Assembly: GCA_009783305.1 (NCBI GenBank)
Contig: WRHJ01000001.1
Span: 62,001 to 126,000, forward strand
Length of the DNA stretch: 64,000 bases
Source: Candidatus Saccharimonadota bacterium
GTDB lineage: Bacteria; Patescibacteriota; Saccharimonadia; Saccharimonadales; Saccharimonadaceae
Reading direction: 5' to 3'
Part shown: positions 16,161-24,279 of the stretch, piece after piece
Layout: the number at the start of each line of letters is the position of its first letter
Numbering within the stretch: position 1 is the stretch's first letter
The notes under the pieces: model-generated
What the model saw: the letters and a program-made list of their open reading frames with translations, nothing else
Database searches by the model: none
Told to the model about the DNA's origin: nothing
Position numbers and translations under genes: made by a program

Positions 16161-16969
16161 GTTTTAAGTATAGCATGCTGAAGAGCCGAGATGACGCGCC
16201 GGCGTTTTATGCCGGTGATATCATGTACGCCGATGGCAGTTTTAGTTAATTGGATATGTTCGTTTTTTGCCGCAAGGTTTTTGAGGTTTGAGCCGCTGAC
16301 GAGTGGATCAAGGCGTCCATGAATAATATAAGTGGGGATGTTAAGCTTTGAAACTGTATGCCAGTTCTCTTCGTTCAAAATGATATTTTCCATACACTCT
16401 TTAAATGCTAGAGTTGGGATTGATTTGCTGTCCAGGGTGGATATTTTAGATAAGAAGCCACTGATAGTGGTAATAAAAAGATTTTCGGGACGGTCTTTCA
16501 TCTTGGTAAAACTTTTGCGATAGAATTTATCAGGCATGGTTCGGATGTCTTGTGGTTTGAGAAATGGAGGAGAAACCATGACTAAGGCTTGAATATTTTC
16601 TGGGTGCTTGGCAGTATAATCGGCAGAAATGAGACAGCCCATGGAGTGTCCGGCGAGGACGAGCGGAGTCTTGATGCGGAGCTTTTTAATGGTGTGGCTG
16701 AGGGATTTTTCGTAATTTTCGTAATCGTGGCAAAAACAATTGGTCTTTTTGTTCTTGCCGAAGCCGATGAGGTCTAAACCGATGAGACGAGCGGAGGCGA
16801 AGTCGGGATTTTTGGCAATTTCATTGACGGTTTTGCGCCAGGCGGCGTATGAAGATGCGATGCCGTGGAGAAAGACGATGGTGATTCCGGCATTTTTGAC
16901 AGGACGGTCATAGCGAATACGCATGGTGAAGGGATAGTTGAAAACGCGGTGTAAAATGAAATCGAACAT
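16157..16969 (-). CDS. Alpha/beta hydrolase
   Basis: A 270-residue alpha/beta hydrolase. IVFLHGIASSYAAWRK is the oxyanion region, LAGHSMGCLISADY the nucleophile elbow (Ser of GHSMG, about 110), IIHGRLDPLV carries the acid and IGVHDI the likely His. The substrate is not predictable. The ATG follows the NrnA-like stop codon immediately, with TTGGAG as ribosome site, and the stop overlaps cysS (ATGA), so it lies in the middle of a three-gene operon. Confidence 0.88.
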   Translation of the reverse strand: MFDFILHRVFNYPFTMRIRYDRPVKNAGITIVFLHGIASSYAAWRKTVNEIAKNPDFASARLIGLDLIGFGKNKKTNCFCHDYENYEKSLSHTIKKLRIKTPLVLAGHSMGCLISADYTAKHPENIQALVMVSPPFLKPQDIRTMPDKFYRKSFTKMKDRPENLFITTISGFLSKISTLDSKSIPTLAFKECMENIILNEENWHTVSKLNIPTYIIHGRLDPLVSGSNLKNLAAKNEHIQLTKTAIGVHDITGIKRRRVISALQHAILKT

Positions 16970-17944
16970 CTAAATCTCCAAGAGTTTGGTAACGGCGCTG
17001 ATTAATTCCGGCAGGACATGCTCATAGGTGTCGTAGGTGCGGAAACCGGCAGCATAAGAGTGGCCGCCACCGCCGAAAAAGCCGGCGAGCTGTTCGGCAA
17101 CTGGTTTGCTGGCGCGGATTTTGCCAGTAAGTTTGCCATCGGGATAGGTTTTGATGGCGACAGCGATATCGACGCCTTCGACGAGGCGGAGTTCTTCCAG
17201 AATCAGGACGTTGGGGTTGTATTCGTCTGAGTATTCTTGGATATCGTCAAAGGGTATAAGGACGGTGGCGAGACGGCCATCCAAATGATACTGTACACGC
17301 TTGATCAGATCGGCTTTGTAGTCGAGAATACGGGGAGATTTCTTCATGAAGTCACGGCGGTGCTCTTCCATTTCAGCAATATTGGCACCATGGTCGATGA
17401 GATCAGCGGCGATGCGGTAATCCTCGGCAGTGACGGACTGAGAGGTGAGGCCGAGCGTGTCAGAGAGGATGCCATAAAGGAGATTGACGGCGCAATCTTG
17501 ATCGATGTCGTATTTTGCTGCGGTAAAGATGTTATAAAGGTTTTTGCAGGTGGCGATGGAGGTTTCAGTGATTTGGGTTGATTCAAAAGGCAGGTCGGGG
17601 GCGGTTTCGTGATGATCGATAACGAGGATTGGAGCGTGCTCGAGGCGGTTTTTGATGGCGGAGTCGTTTAGCAGCTTGGATAACAATGTAGCGGAGGCGG
17701 TATCGACGATAATGTAGCCGTCTGCCTTGTAGGAGAAATCGTTGGTGACGCGAGACCAGGCGGTAAAATAGCGGATATATTTGGGGATATCGACTGGGCA
17801 ATAGAGAGAGGTTTCGTGGTCGAGGTGAGTTAAGATGTTTTCGAGAGCGAGAGTGGCGCCGAGCGAATCGCCGTCTGGGTTTTCGGCTTGAATAATACAA
17901 AGATGGTTTTTGCCATTAATGAAATTTTGGAATTCTTGGTGCAT
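16970..17944 (-). CDS. DHH/DHHA1 phosphoesterase (NrnA-like), leaderless
   Basis: A 324-residue DHH-family phosphoesterase. Motif I is NPDGDSLGA (about 23-31, where the usual preceding His is replaced), motif II IIVDTA, motif III VIDHHET (about 122), and DHHA1 ends in FGGGGHSYAAGF. Relatives degrade nanoRNA and pAp or cyclic dinucleotides. The ATG lies 6 nt after TATAAT (17956..17951) with no ribosome site. First gene of the NrnA-hydrolase-cysS unit. Confidence 0.9.
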   Translation of the reverse strand: MHQEFQNFINGKNHLCIIQAENPDGDSLGATLALENILTHLDHETSLYCPVDIPKYIRYFTAWSRVTNDFSYKADGYIIVDTASATLLSKLLNDSAIKNRLEHAPILVIDHHETAPDLPFESTQITETSIATCKNLYNIFTAAKYDIDQDCAVNLLYGILSDTLGLTSQSVTAEDYRIAADLIDHGANIAEMEEHRRDFMKKSPRILDYKADLIKRVQYHLDGRLATVLIPFDDIQEYSDEYNPNVLILEELRLVEGVDIAVAIKTYPDGKLTGKIRASKPVAEQLAGFFGGGGHSYAAGFRTYDTYEHVLPELISAVTKLLEI

Positions 17945-17990
17945 GTGTAAATTATAGCATTTTACAACGGATATGCTAGAATAAGCGCAT

Positions 17991-18066
17991 AGGGGCGTAG
18001 CTCAGTTGGTAGAGCACCGGTCTCCAAAACCGGGTGTCGTAGGTTCGAGTCCTGTCGCCCCTGCCA
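17991..18066 (+). tRNA. tRNA-Trp (anticodon CCA)
   Basis: Acceptor AGGGGCG/CGCCCCT, D loop AGTTGGTAGA, anticodon stem CCGGT/ACCGG with loop CTCCAAA (anticodon CCA), T loop TTCGAGT, discriminator G, CCA encoded. A TGCTAGAAT extended -10 box lies just upstream. Confidence 0.96.
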
Positions 18067-18085
18067 CGTCGGATGAAGGTCTTTT

Positions 18086-18123
18086 AAACTAGAAATTAAA
18101 CAAGTTTAATTTCTAGTTTTTTT
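18086..18123 (+). terminator. Terminator of tRNA-Trp
   Basis: A perfect 15-bp stem (18086-18100 with 18105-18119, AAACTAGAAATTAAA and complement) with a 4-nt loop, ending in seven T. An outer dyad GGATGAAG/CTTCATCC (18071-18078, 18128-18135) encloses it. Confidence 0.85.
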
Positions 18124-18143
18124 GACGCTTCATCCTCCTTTCA

Positions 18144-18169
18144 CCCCAATCCTTCGGATTGGGGACCCC
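18144..18169. repeat. GGGGACCCC-type hairpin next to tRNA-Trp
   Basis: CCCCAATCC (18144-18152) pairs with GGATTGGGG (18156-18164) around TTC, and is followed directly by ACCCC, so the middle GGGG can pair on either side. A sister element lies at 25429-25450 upstream of tRNA-Thr. Nothing else but the tpiA promoter (TATAAT, 18228-18233) and a TAATACT/AGTATTA hairpin is seen in 18124-18288. Confidence 0.5.
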
Positions 18170-18288
18170 TTTACTTACGCCCACTCAACCTTCGGTTGGA
18201 AATTTTAAAACAAAAAATGCAGTCTGGTATAATTGATTGGAGTAATACTCGAATAAAACAAGTATTAAGTAGAAAGAAGGGATAATTT

Positions 18289-19062
18289 ATGAAGACTGCA
18301 ACTGGCAGGCAAATGATGGCTGGCAACTGGAAGATGAACGGGAATTCGGCTGAGACGGAAAAATATTTCAAGGATCTAATTGAATCGTTGAGTACCGGTA
18401 ACTGTGAAGTGGCGCTGTGTGTGCCCTATCCGCTGATTCCAGTGGCGAGAGAAGCTGTAAATGGTACAGATATTCGGATTGGTGCACAGAACTGTCATTG
18501 GGCGGAAAGCGGAGCTTTTACGGGCGAAGTATCGGCCAAGATGCTGATTGAGGAATATGGCATAGACTTAGTAATTATTGGGCATAGCGAGCGTCGGCAA
18601 TATTTCGGCGAGACGGACGAAACGGTTAATGGTCGTATCAAAGCGGCTTTGGCGGCAGGTCTGGAAGTGATTTTCTGTATTGGCGAGACGTTACAGCAAC
18701 GTAAGGACGGCGTGACGAACGATATTCTTGACGTGCAATTAGCTGAAGGATTGAAGGATATTACTCCGGAGCAAATGCAGAAGATTATTGTTGCTTATGA
18801 ACCAGTATGGGCGATTGGTACCGGTGAAACTGCGACTCCTCAGCAGGCGCAAGAAGCCATTGCGCATATCCGAAGCGTGCTGGTGCAACTATATGATGTA
18901 GATATTGCTGCTGGTATGCCGATCCTCTATGGCGGCTCTATGAACGGAGGCAATGTGGAAGATCTATTAAATGAGTCAGACATTAATGGCGGCCTGGTAG
19001 GCGGAGCATCTCTCAAAGCAGATGAATTTGCCGGTATGATTGCTGCAGCAAATAAATTGTAA
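18289..19062 (+). CDS. tpiA: Triosephosphate isomerase
   Basis: A 257-residue TIM that interconverts dihydroxyacetone phosphate and glyceraldehyde-3-phosphate in glycolysis. MAGNWKMNG carries Asn/Lys of the active site, IIGHSERR the catalytic His (about 98), and AYEPVWAIGTG the catalytic Glu and hinge of loop 6. A TGGTATAAT extended -10 box lies about 55 nt upstream and an AAGAAGGGA-like ribosome site precedes the ATG. A terminator follows, so it is a single-gene unit. Confidence 0.97.
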   Translation: MKTATGRQMMAGNWKMNGNSAETEKYFKDLIESLSTGNCEVALCVPYPLIPVAREAVNGTDIRIGAQNCHWAESGAFTGEVSAKMLIEEYGIDLVIIGHSERRQYFGETDETVNGRIKAALAAGLEVIFCIGETLQQRKDGVTNDILDVQLAEGLKDITPEQMQKIIVAYEPVWAIGTGETATPQQAQEAIAHIRSVLVQLYDVDIAAGMPILYGGSMNGGNVEDLLNESDINGGLVGGASLKADEFAGMIAAANKL

Positions 19063-19079
19063 ATTTATCTCAAGTTCGA

Positions 19080-19108
19080 AAATACCCGCTTTACGCGGGT
19101 ATTTTTTA
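19080..19108 (+). terminator. Terminator of tpiA
   Basis: The stem AATACCCGC/GCGGGTATT (9 bp, loop TTTAC) is followed by TTTTT. Confidence 0.9.
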
Positions 19109-19211
19109 ATGCTTATGGTTGTAATTTACTGTTACTTATGATATAATAGAGGTATACAGGTGAGTAAATTTTTATGCTTGCCGAGTTTGTTCTTTGAAAG
19201 GAGGGTTTGCC

Positions 19212-20243
19212 GTGGAAGCCAATAGGGGAGAAATTGATGTTAGAGAGTTGAAGTTGCCGAAGAAATTGGCACTGCATGGACTATGGCTGGCATTATGGCG
19301 CATACAAGCGATTCTGAATACGAAAAAAGCCAAACGATGGATGCACGGCGAAGCCGCCGAGACGACAGAAAGACTGAAACAGAAGATAAGGAAGCAGATG
19401 GTGAAGGTTTACGGCGAAGCTAAGATAGCTGAATTGTGGCCTGACCTGCAGGAAAAATTCGCTAACCCAGCAGTGGCACGAGCTACCTGGCTGGCCGGCA
19501 AGGTTGGTTCTAGGAGATACATGGACGCCATCATTGAGGCGCCGTATGTCGGAACCTTAGGCGCAGCATTACAATTGGATCCTTATTTGGAACTGATTCC
19601 GAAAAACGATATCATTCGCTTTATCAGGGATGTCGATCCAATGTTCATGTCGGTGTGCTTGAGATATCATATGGCAGCGGATTTAGTTAGCCGTAAGGAT
19701 AGCGTGACAGATTTGGCATGCGGAACCTTATTGCCATTCAGATTGCTGTCGACAGATACGTTGCCGAAAAGAATAGTCGCTTGTGACAAAACAGACGATG
19801 TCCGAGTACTGAAATGTTGTGCAGATTACGCTAAGGTTTTAACTGGGCAAGATGTCGAATTGGATTTTCGAAATGCAGACTTATTTGAAGTCCTAGATGG
19901 TCTGCCGGATCAATCGCAGGATGCAATTTTGGCAAATGGCATTTTGACGTATTTGTCCGATGAGGAGCGAAAGCACTTGATGTCTTTGGCGATAATGAAA
20001 CTGAAATCCGGCGGAGTTTTGATGACGGACCTGCAATTGCAGGGCTGGTCGATAGATTTCTGCGTGCACTGCCTGGAGTGGTCTTACGAAATGCGCCTGA
20101 ACGAGAGTGTCAGAGCGGCAAAATCGACAATTGAGCATTTGGTTTCAGATTTGCCAGTTGAATCGGTAATGTACCATACTCACCCATACTTGAAGGGAGA
20201 GAAAGATTTACTCGAAGTGAATTTCAAGATTAAAGCCCTCTAA
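19212..20243 (+). CDS. Class I SAM-dependent methyltransferase-like protein
   Basis: About 343 residues. A helical N-terminal half (to about 165) precedes a Rossmann-like half with motif I VTDLACGTLLPFRLL, motif II RIVACDKTDD, and DAILANGILTYLSDEERK. The substrate is unknown. I start at GTG 19212 because AAAGGAGGG lies at ideal spacing; the frame extends back to a TTG that overlaps this site. Its TATAAT (near 19142) is followed by a leader with the short ORF MLAEFVL, whose TGA touches the ribosome site. Confidence 0.75.
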   Translation: MEANRGEIDVRELKLPKKLALHGLWLALWRIQAILNTKKAKRWMHGEAAETTERLKQKIRKQMVKVYGEAKIAELWPDLQEKFANPAVARATWLAGKVGSRRYMDAIIEAPYVGTLGAALQLDPYLELIPKNDIIRFIRDVDPMFMSVCLRYHMAADLVSRKDSVTDLACGTLLPFRLLSTDTLPKRIVACDKTDDVRVLKCCADYAKVLTGQDVELDFRNADLFEVLDGLPDQSQDAILANGILTYLSDEERKHLMSLAIMKLKSGGVLMTDLQLQGWSIDFCVHCLEWSYEMRLNESVRAAKSTIEHLVSDLPVESVMYHTHPYLKGEKDLLEVNFKIKAL

Positions 20244-20248
20244 AAAAT

Positions 20249-20290
20249 GGTCGTCAAAGTATAATTTTATACGGAGGCGGCCTTTTTCTT
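20249..20290 (+). terminator. Terminator after the methyltransferase
   Basis: The stem GGTCGTC/GGCGGCC (two G-T pairs) around a 20-nt loop is followed by T-rich sequence (TTTTTCTTTTTTT). Confidence 0.65.
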
Positions 20291-20343
20291 TTTTTAGTTT
20301 GATGTATAATTAATAGCGTATATGTTTATTATGAGAGGGCTTT

Positions 20344-21702
20344 ATGCAGCTAGCTAGTGTTTTGGTCGTTATCGTAGCGACTTTAACTTTACTGATGGGC
20401 ATCACGGTGCTTTTTGGGTCAAAAATAAACAAGAAAGCTTTGTCTATTTGGTTTTTCGTGGCAGTGGCAGGTGCATCTTTGTGGGCGTACTCGGTTACAG
20501 TATTCCTTAATTTACCCGAAGGTGCTGTTGCGATTGCGCCTTGGATAACGGCCGTTATGTACATATCGGCGTTGATAATGGCGGGGGGGATGGTAGGTTT
20601 TGCAGCTAAATTTACCGATTTTAAGAAAGGACGGACATTGGCGATTTCTTTGGCTGCTGTAGGCGCGGCTTTTTGCATAGCAATTATTGCAGTGCCCGAT
20701 CTTCTATATACGAATATAACTTTGAGCGAGCTGTATGGCAACGTAGTTAATTTGCGGTTGGGGTGGTTTTATTTTGCATATATCTTTTACTTTGTGGTGA
20801 CAATTGTTGCTTACGGTATGTTGTTGCTGACAAAGCTGATGAGCCGACCACCGACTTTGGTGAAGAATACGATCCTGGTTTTACTAGTTGGTCCTGGCGT
20901 TTGTGCGTTGACGGCTTTTTGTTTTGGGCTAATCGTTCCCCTAAATGGATATGACCTAATTTGGATTGGACCGCTTTCTATTGGCGTAGCGGTGATGGCT
21001 TTTTACTATGCAATTTTGCGATATCGCTTGATATTGATTCAGACGGTATGGCTGAAGATGTTATCTTATGCGACCTTAATTGCCACGATGTCGTTAGCTT
21101 ATGTCGTGCTGCTGTTCGTGCTGTCAATTCTGCTATTCCGCCACTCTTATTTGTCGCTCGAAAGTTTAATCCTGAACTTTATAATGACGGCGACACTTTT
21201 ATTAATAATGCCGTGGCTGTCCGAGTTGATGGAAAATGTGCGCTCGTTGCTATCAATAAATGTGGTAGATGTTGGGTATATCGTAAAACGGCTGAATCGA
21301 TTTAGAGCCGGTAAGGTTAATCTGGAGGAACTGACGGTTTTCCTGGCTGATCATTTGCATTTTTCATATATTGGCATCGCGATTGGTGATAAGCTCTATG
21401 GTTCAAAGGAGGTTGAATTTGGAGCAAAGGATATTGAGATTGGCGCAATTGAAAACAAGAGCGCGCCGGATCAGATTTGGCAGATATTGAAGAATAAAGA
21501 GGGTGATCGGATTTTGGAATTTGAAGAACTGCGAGCAATAGTTGATCTTCGTGATGTTGATGGGCAGACGTTTGGCAGGATTATATTTGGCGCTCCTCAT
21601 CGTGAAGGGCAGTTTGGCGAGGAAGATTTTTCGCAGCTAGAGATGATTATTGGTTTAGTGGCGTTGGCGGTCAACCCAAAGAAGGGTCGCAGGGCGTCAT
21701 GA
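20344..21702 (+). CDS. 7TM (HisKA_7TM-like) sensor with C-terminal GAF-like domain, no kinase
   Basis: A 452-residue membrane protein. Seven TM helices (about 1-220) fit the histidine-kinase N-terminal 7TM module, followed by two more helices (about 233-300) and a cytoplasmic GAF-like domain (about 330-445; LADHLHFSYIGIAIGDKLYG..., FGRIIFGAPHREGQFGEEDF). No DHp or ATPase domain follows, so it may signal to a separate partner. GAGAGGG precedes the ATG; a short ORF (MFIMRGLYAAS) starting at 20321 overlaps the start. Confidence 0.75.
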   Translation: MQLASVLVVIVATLTLLMGITVLFGSKINKKALSIWFFVAVAGASLWAYSVTVFLNLPEGAVAIAPWITAVMYISALIMAGGMVGFAAKFTDFKKGRTLAISLAAVGAAFCIAIIAVPDLLYTNITLSELYGNVVNLRLGWFYFAYIFYFVVTIVAYGMLLLTKLMSRPPTLVKNTILVLLVGPGVCALTAFCFGLIVPLNGYDLIWIGPLSIGVAVMAFYYAILRYRLILIQTVWLKMLSYATLIATMSLAYVVLLFVLSILLFRHSYLSLESLILNFIMTATLLLIMPWLSELMENVRSLLSINVVDVGYIVKRLNRFRAGKVNLEELTVFLADHLHFSYIGIAIGDKLYGSKEVEFGAKDIEIGAIENKSAPDQIWQILKNKEGDRILEFEELRAIVDLRDVDGQTFGRIIFGAPHREGQFGEEDFSQLEMIIGLVALAVNPKKGRRAS

Positions 21703-21742
21703 TTGTTGTTTATGCTAAAAATTTAGAGTATACTGGTAGGTG

Positions 21743-22969
21743 ATGAAGATTTTGATGCTAGGATGGGAATTGCCACCGCACAATAGTGGCGGGTTGGGGG
21801 TAGCATGCATCAACTTATCGAAGGCTTTGGCTAAGGCGGGGGCAGACATTGATTTTGTGGTGCCATATGAAGCGGAGCATGGGATAAACCATATGCGGGT
21901 TTTGGCGGCAACACGGATAGATCCGTTGTTCCGTTACGGTGGTTCCGCTTATGAGTCGAAGAGGATTCAAGAGAAGCTGTTTAAGATTTTTACGGAAGAA
22001 GAGATGATGTCGATCCGTGATATTCAAAGGTGTTATTGCGAGTTTGTTGAGCGTTATTTGATGGAATTTAAGCCGGATTTTGTGCACGCGCATGACTGGC
22101 TGACTTATGAAGCTGGGGTGTTAGCGAAGAAGAACTTTGGCATACCTCTAGTGGCGCACGTACATGCTACGGAATATGACCGCAGCGGTATGAACGGCGG
22201 GAATCCAGTGGTGCACGAGATTGAACGAGCGGGGTTGGTGGCGGCTGATCGAATTATTGCGGTGAGTAATATCACAAAGAATATTATTGTGGAGAAGTAT
22301 GGTATACCGGCAGATAAGATTGATGTGGCTTATAACGGGCTGGATATGTCTTATATTGACGAAGATTATGATTATGACGGGTCAAATTATCGTTATTTGG
22401 AGGGGCTGAGGAAGAAGGGCTGGACGGTGGTTTCGACGGTGGGAAGGTTTACGTTGCAGAAGGGTTTAACTCATATGATACGAGCGGCGGCACGAGCGGT
22501 GAGTAAGCACCCGAAGATGCTGTTTTTGTTTGCGGGCGATGGTGAACAAAAGGATGAACTGCTGCAATTATCGGCAGATTTGGGCATAGCAAATAATGTT
22601 TTGTTTACGGGGTTTATACGTGGCAAACAAGTGCGAGACGTATATGCGGCTTCAGATATTTTCGTGATGAGTTCGGTAAGTGAACCATTTGGATTGACGG
22701 CTTTGGAAGCTGCGCATCATGGAAATGCTCTGGTGATCACAAAGCAATCTGGTGTTGGCGAGGTTTTGCGTAATATTATGCGTTATGATTTTTGGGATGA
22801 GGATAAATTGGCCAATGCATTGGTGGGAATTGCGGAAAGTACGGCGCTGAGAGAGAGTCTAAGTGACGGCGTGGCGCACGAATATAGGAATATTTCGTGG
22901 GATGATATTGCAAAAAAATGCATGCAAGTGTATGATGAGGCGAGAAAACATAAACGGAATGTATTCTAA
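21743..22969 (+). CDS. Glycosyltransferase family 4, glycogen-synthase-like
   Basis: About 408 residues in two Rossmann domains. KILMLGWELPPHNSGGLGVA is the GT4/GT5-type donor-site start, DFVHAHDWLT and RIIAVSNITKNIIVEKYGI follow, and the C-terminal domain has STVGRFTLQKGL, LFAGDGEQ and SSVSEPFGLTALEAAHHG (E-x7-E). It probably builds an alpha-glucan from nucleotide sugar. The next gene is a GH57 enzyme 6 nt away, a pairing known for alpha-1,4-glucan metabolism. TATACT lies 8 nt before this ATG and 5 nt before an in-frame GTG (21740), so it is near-leaderless. Confidence 0.88.
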   Translation: MKILMLGWELPPHNSGGLGVACINLSKALAKAGADIDFVVPYEAEHGINHMRVLAATRIDPLFRYGGSAYESKRIQEKLFKIFTEEEMMSIRDIQRCYCEFVERYLMEFKPDFVHAHDWLTYEAGVLAKKNFGIPLVAHVHATEYDRSGMNGGNPVVHEIERAGLVAADRIIAVSNITKNIIVEKYGIPADKIDVAYNGLDMSYIDEDYDYDGSNYRYLEGLRKKGWTVVSTVGRFTLQKGLTHMIRAAARAVSKHPKMLFLFAGDGEQKDELLQLSADLGIANNVLFTGFIRGKQVRDVYAASDIFVMSSVSEPFGLTALEAAHHGNALVITKQSGVGEVLRNIMRYDFWDEDKLANALVGIAESTALRESLSDGVAHEYRNISWDDIAKKCMQVYDEARKHKRNVF

Positions 22970-22975
22970 ACAAAC

Positions 22976-24169
22976 ATGAGATCTATAGTGCTCTATATGC
23001 ATATGCACCAGCCCTATAGGGTTAAGCATTACAGTGTATTTGCAGCGGGCAAAGACCACGATTATTGGCATGAGCCGGACTGGTATGCTAGGAATAACAA
23101 CCAGCGGGTTCTTGAGAAGGTGGCGGATAAATCGTATCGGCCAATGTTGGCTACTTTGGAGAAATGCCTTAACATGTATCCGGAGTTTAAATTTTCCCTA
23201 TCGGTGACGGGGGTTTTATTGGAACAGATATCAGATTGGGCGCCAGATGTGCTGGAGACTTTAAAGCGAGTAGTGGCGACGGGTCGGGTGGAAATTGTAG
23301 CAGAGACGTATTATCACTCTTTGGCATTTTTCTATGATCGTGACGAGTTTGAAGCTCAGGTGAGGATGCATCAGGATAAGATTCGCGAAATGTTTGGGGT
23401 GGAGTGCCGAGTGTTTAGGAATACCGAGTTATCTTATAACAATGATTTGGCGAAATGGGCGCAAGATTTTGGGTTTAAGGGCATCTTGGCAGAGGGATGG
23501 GATAAAATTTTGGAGTGGAGGTCCCCGAATTTCGTATATCGACCAGAGGGTTGCGATAATATTCGATTGCTGTTGAAGAATTATCGGTTGAGTGATGACA
23601 TCGCGTTTCGTTTTTCGGATAAAAAATGGAAAGAGTGGCCGCTGACGGTCGATAAATATATTCAATGGCTGGAAACAGATACCTTGAGGGGCGGACTGTT
23701 GAATTTGTTTATGGACTTTGAGACTTTCGGCGAACATCAATGGGAAGATACGGGCGTGTTTGAGTTCTTTGAACACTTGATGTTCCGTTGGGATCGTGAT
23801 CAGGAAAATCGCTTTTTGACCGTGAGCGAGGCGTGTGATAGCGAAGAGCCGAAGAGCGAGATTAGTATGCCGTGGACAGTGACTTGGGCGGATACAGAGC
23901 GGGACTTGTCGGCATGGCTGGGCAATTCAATGCAGCATGAGGCAATGCGCGCAGTGTATGGTGTAAAAGACGGAGTGTTGGCAAGCGGCGACTTGGGCTT
24001 GATCAATGATTGGCGGCGGTTGCAGACCAGCGACCACGTCTACTATATGTGTACGAAGTATTTCAATGATGGCGATGTGCATGCTTATTTCTCGGCCTAT
24101 GACAGCCCGTATGATGCGTTTATGTACTATATGAACGTTATGCGGGATGTGCAGTTTAGAATCGGTTAG
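22976..24169 (+). CDS. Glycoside hydrolase family 57, alpha-amylase-like
   Basis: A 397-residue GH57 protein. MHMHQPYR is the N-terminal metal/substrate region, FRNTELSYNN carries the predicted nucleophile Glu (about 150), and FMDFETFGEH the predicted acid/base Asp (about 246). GH57 enzymes cleave or transfer alpha-1,4/1,6-glucans. No signal peptide, so it is cytoplasmic. There is no ribosome site, and the start lies 6 nt after the GT4 stop, suggesting coupled translation of the pair. Confidence 0.92.
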   Translation: MRSIVLYMHMHQPYRVKHYSVFAAGKDHDYWHEPDWYARNNNQRVLEKVADKSYRPMLATLEKCLNMYPEFKFSLSVTGVLLEQISDWAPDVLETLKRVVATGRVEIVAETYYHSLAFFYDRDEFEAQVRMHQDKIREMFGVECRVFRNTELSYNNDLAKWAQDFGFKGILAEGWDKILEWRSPNFVYRPEGCDNIRLLLKNYRLSDDIAFRFSDKKWKEWPLTVDKYIQWLETDTLRGGLLNLFMDFETFGEHQWEDTGVFEFFEHLMFRWDRDQENRFLTVSEACDSEEPKSEISMPWTVTWADTERDLSAWLGNSMQHEAMRAVYGVKDGVLASGDLGLINDWRRLQTSDHVYYMCTKYFNDGDVHAYFSAYDSPYDAFMYYMNVMRDVQFRIG

Positions 24170-24177
24170 GTTTGTGA

Positions 24178-24277
24178 TATAATTCGGAAATGATTATCTC
24201 TAAACGCCTTATCACTTGGTCTAGTTTTATTTAAACTCCTCTTCTCTTTTATTTTATAAAATCGAAATAAGGAGTTT
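24178..24277 (+). promoter_or_regulatory. Leaderless leader ORF and ribosome-site-sequestering hairpin of yhhQ
   Basis: TATAAT (24178-24183) is followed after 6 nt by the ORF MIISKRLITWSSFI (24190-24234). Its stop codon lies on the 5' arm of a hairpin, AAACTCCT (24233-24240), which pairs with AGGAGTTT (24270-24277). The 3' arm contains the AAGGAG ribosome site of yhhQ (ATG at 24280). A ribosome finishing the leader ORF would open the hairpin. Confidence 0.65.
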
Positions 24278-24279
24278 TT

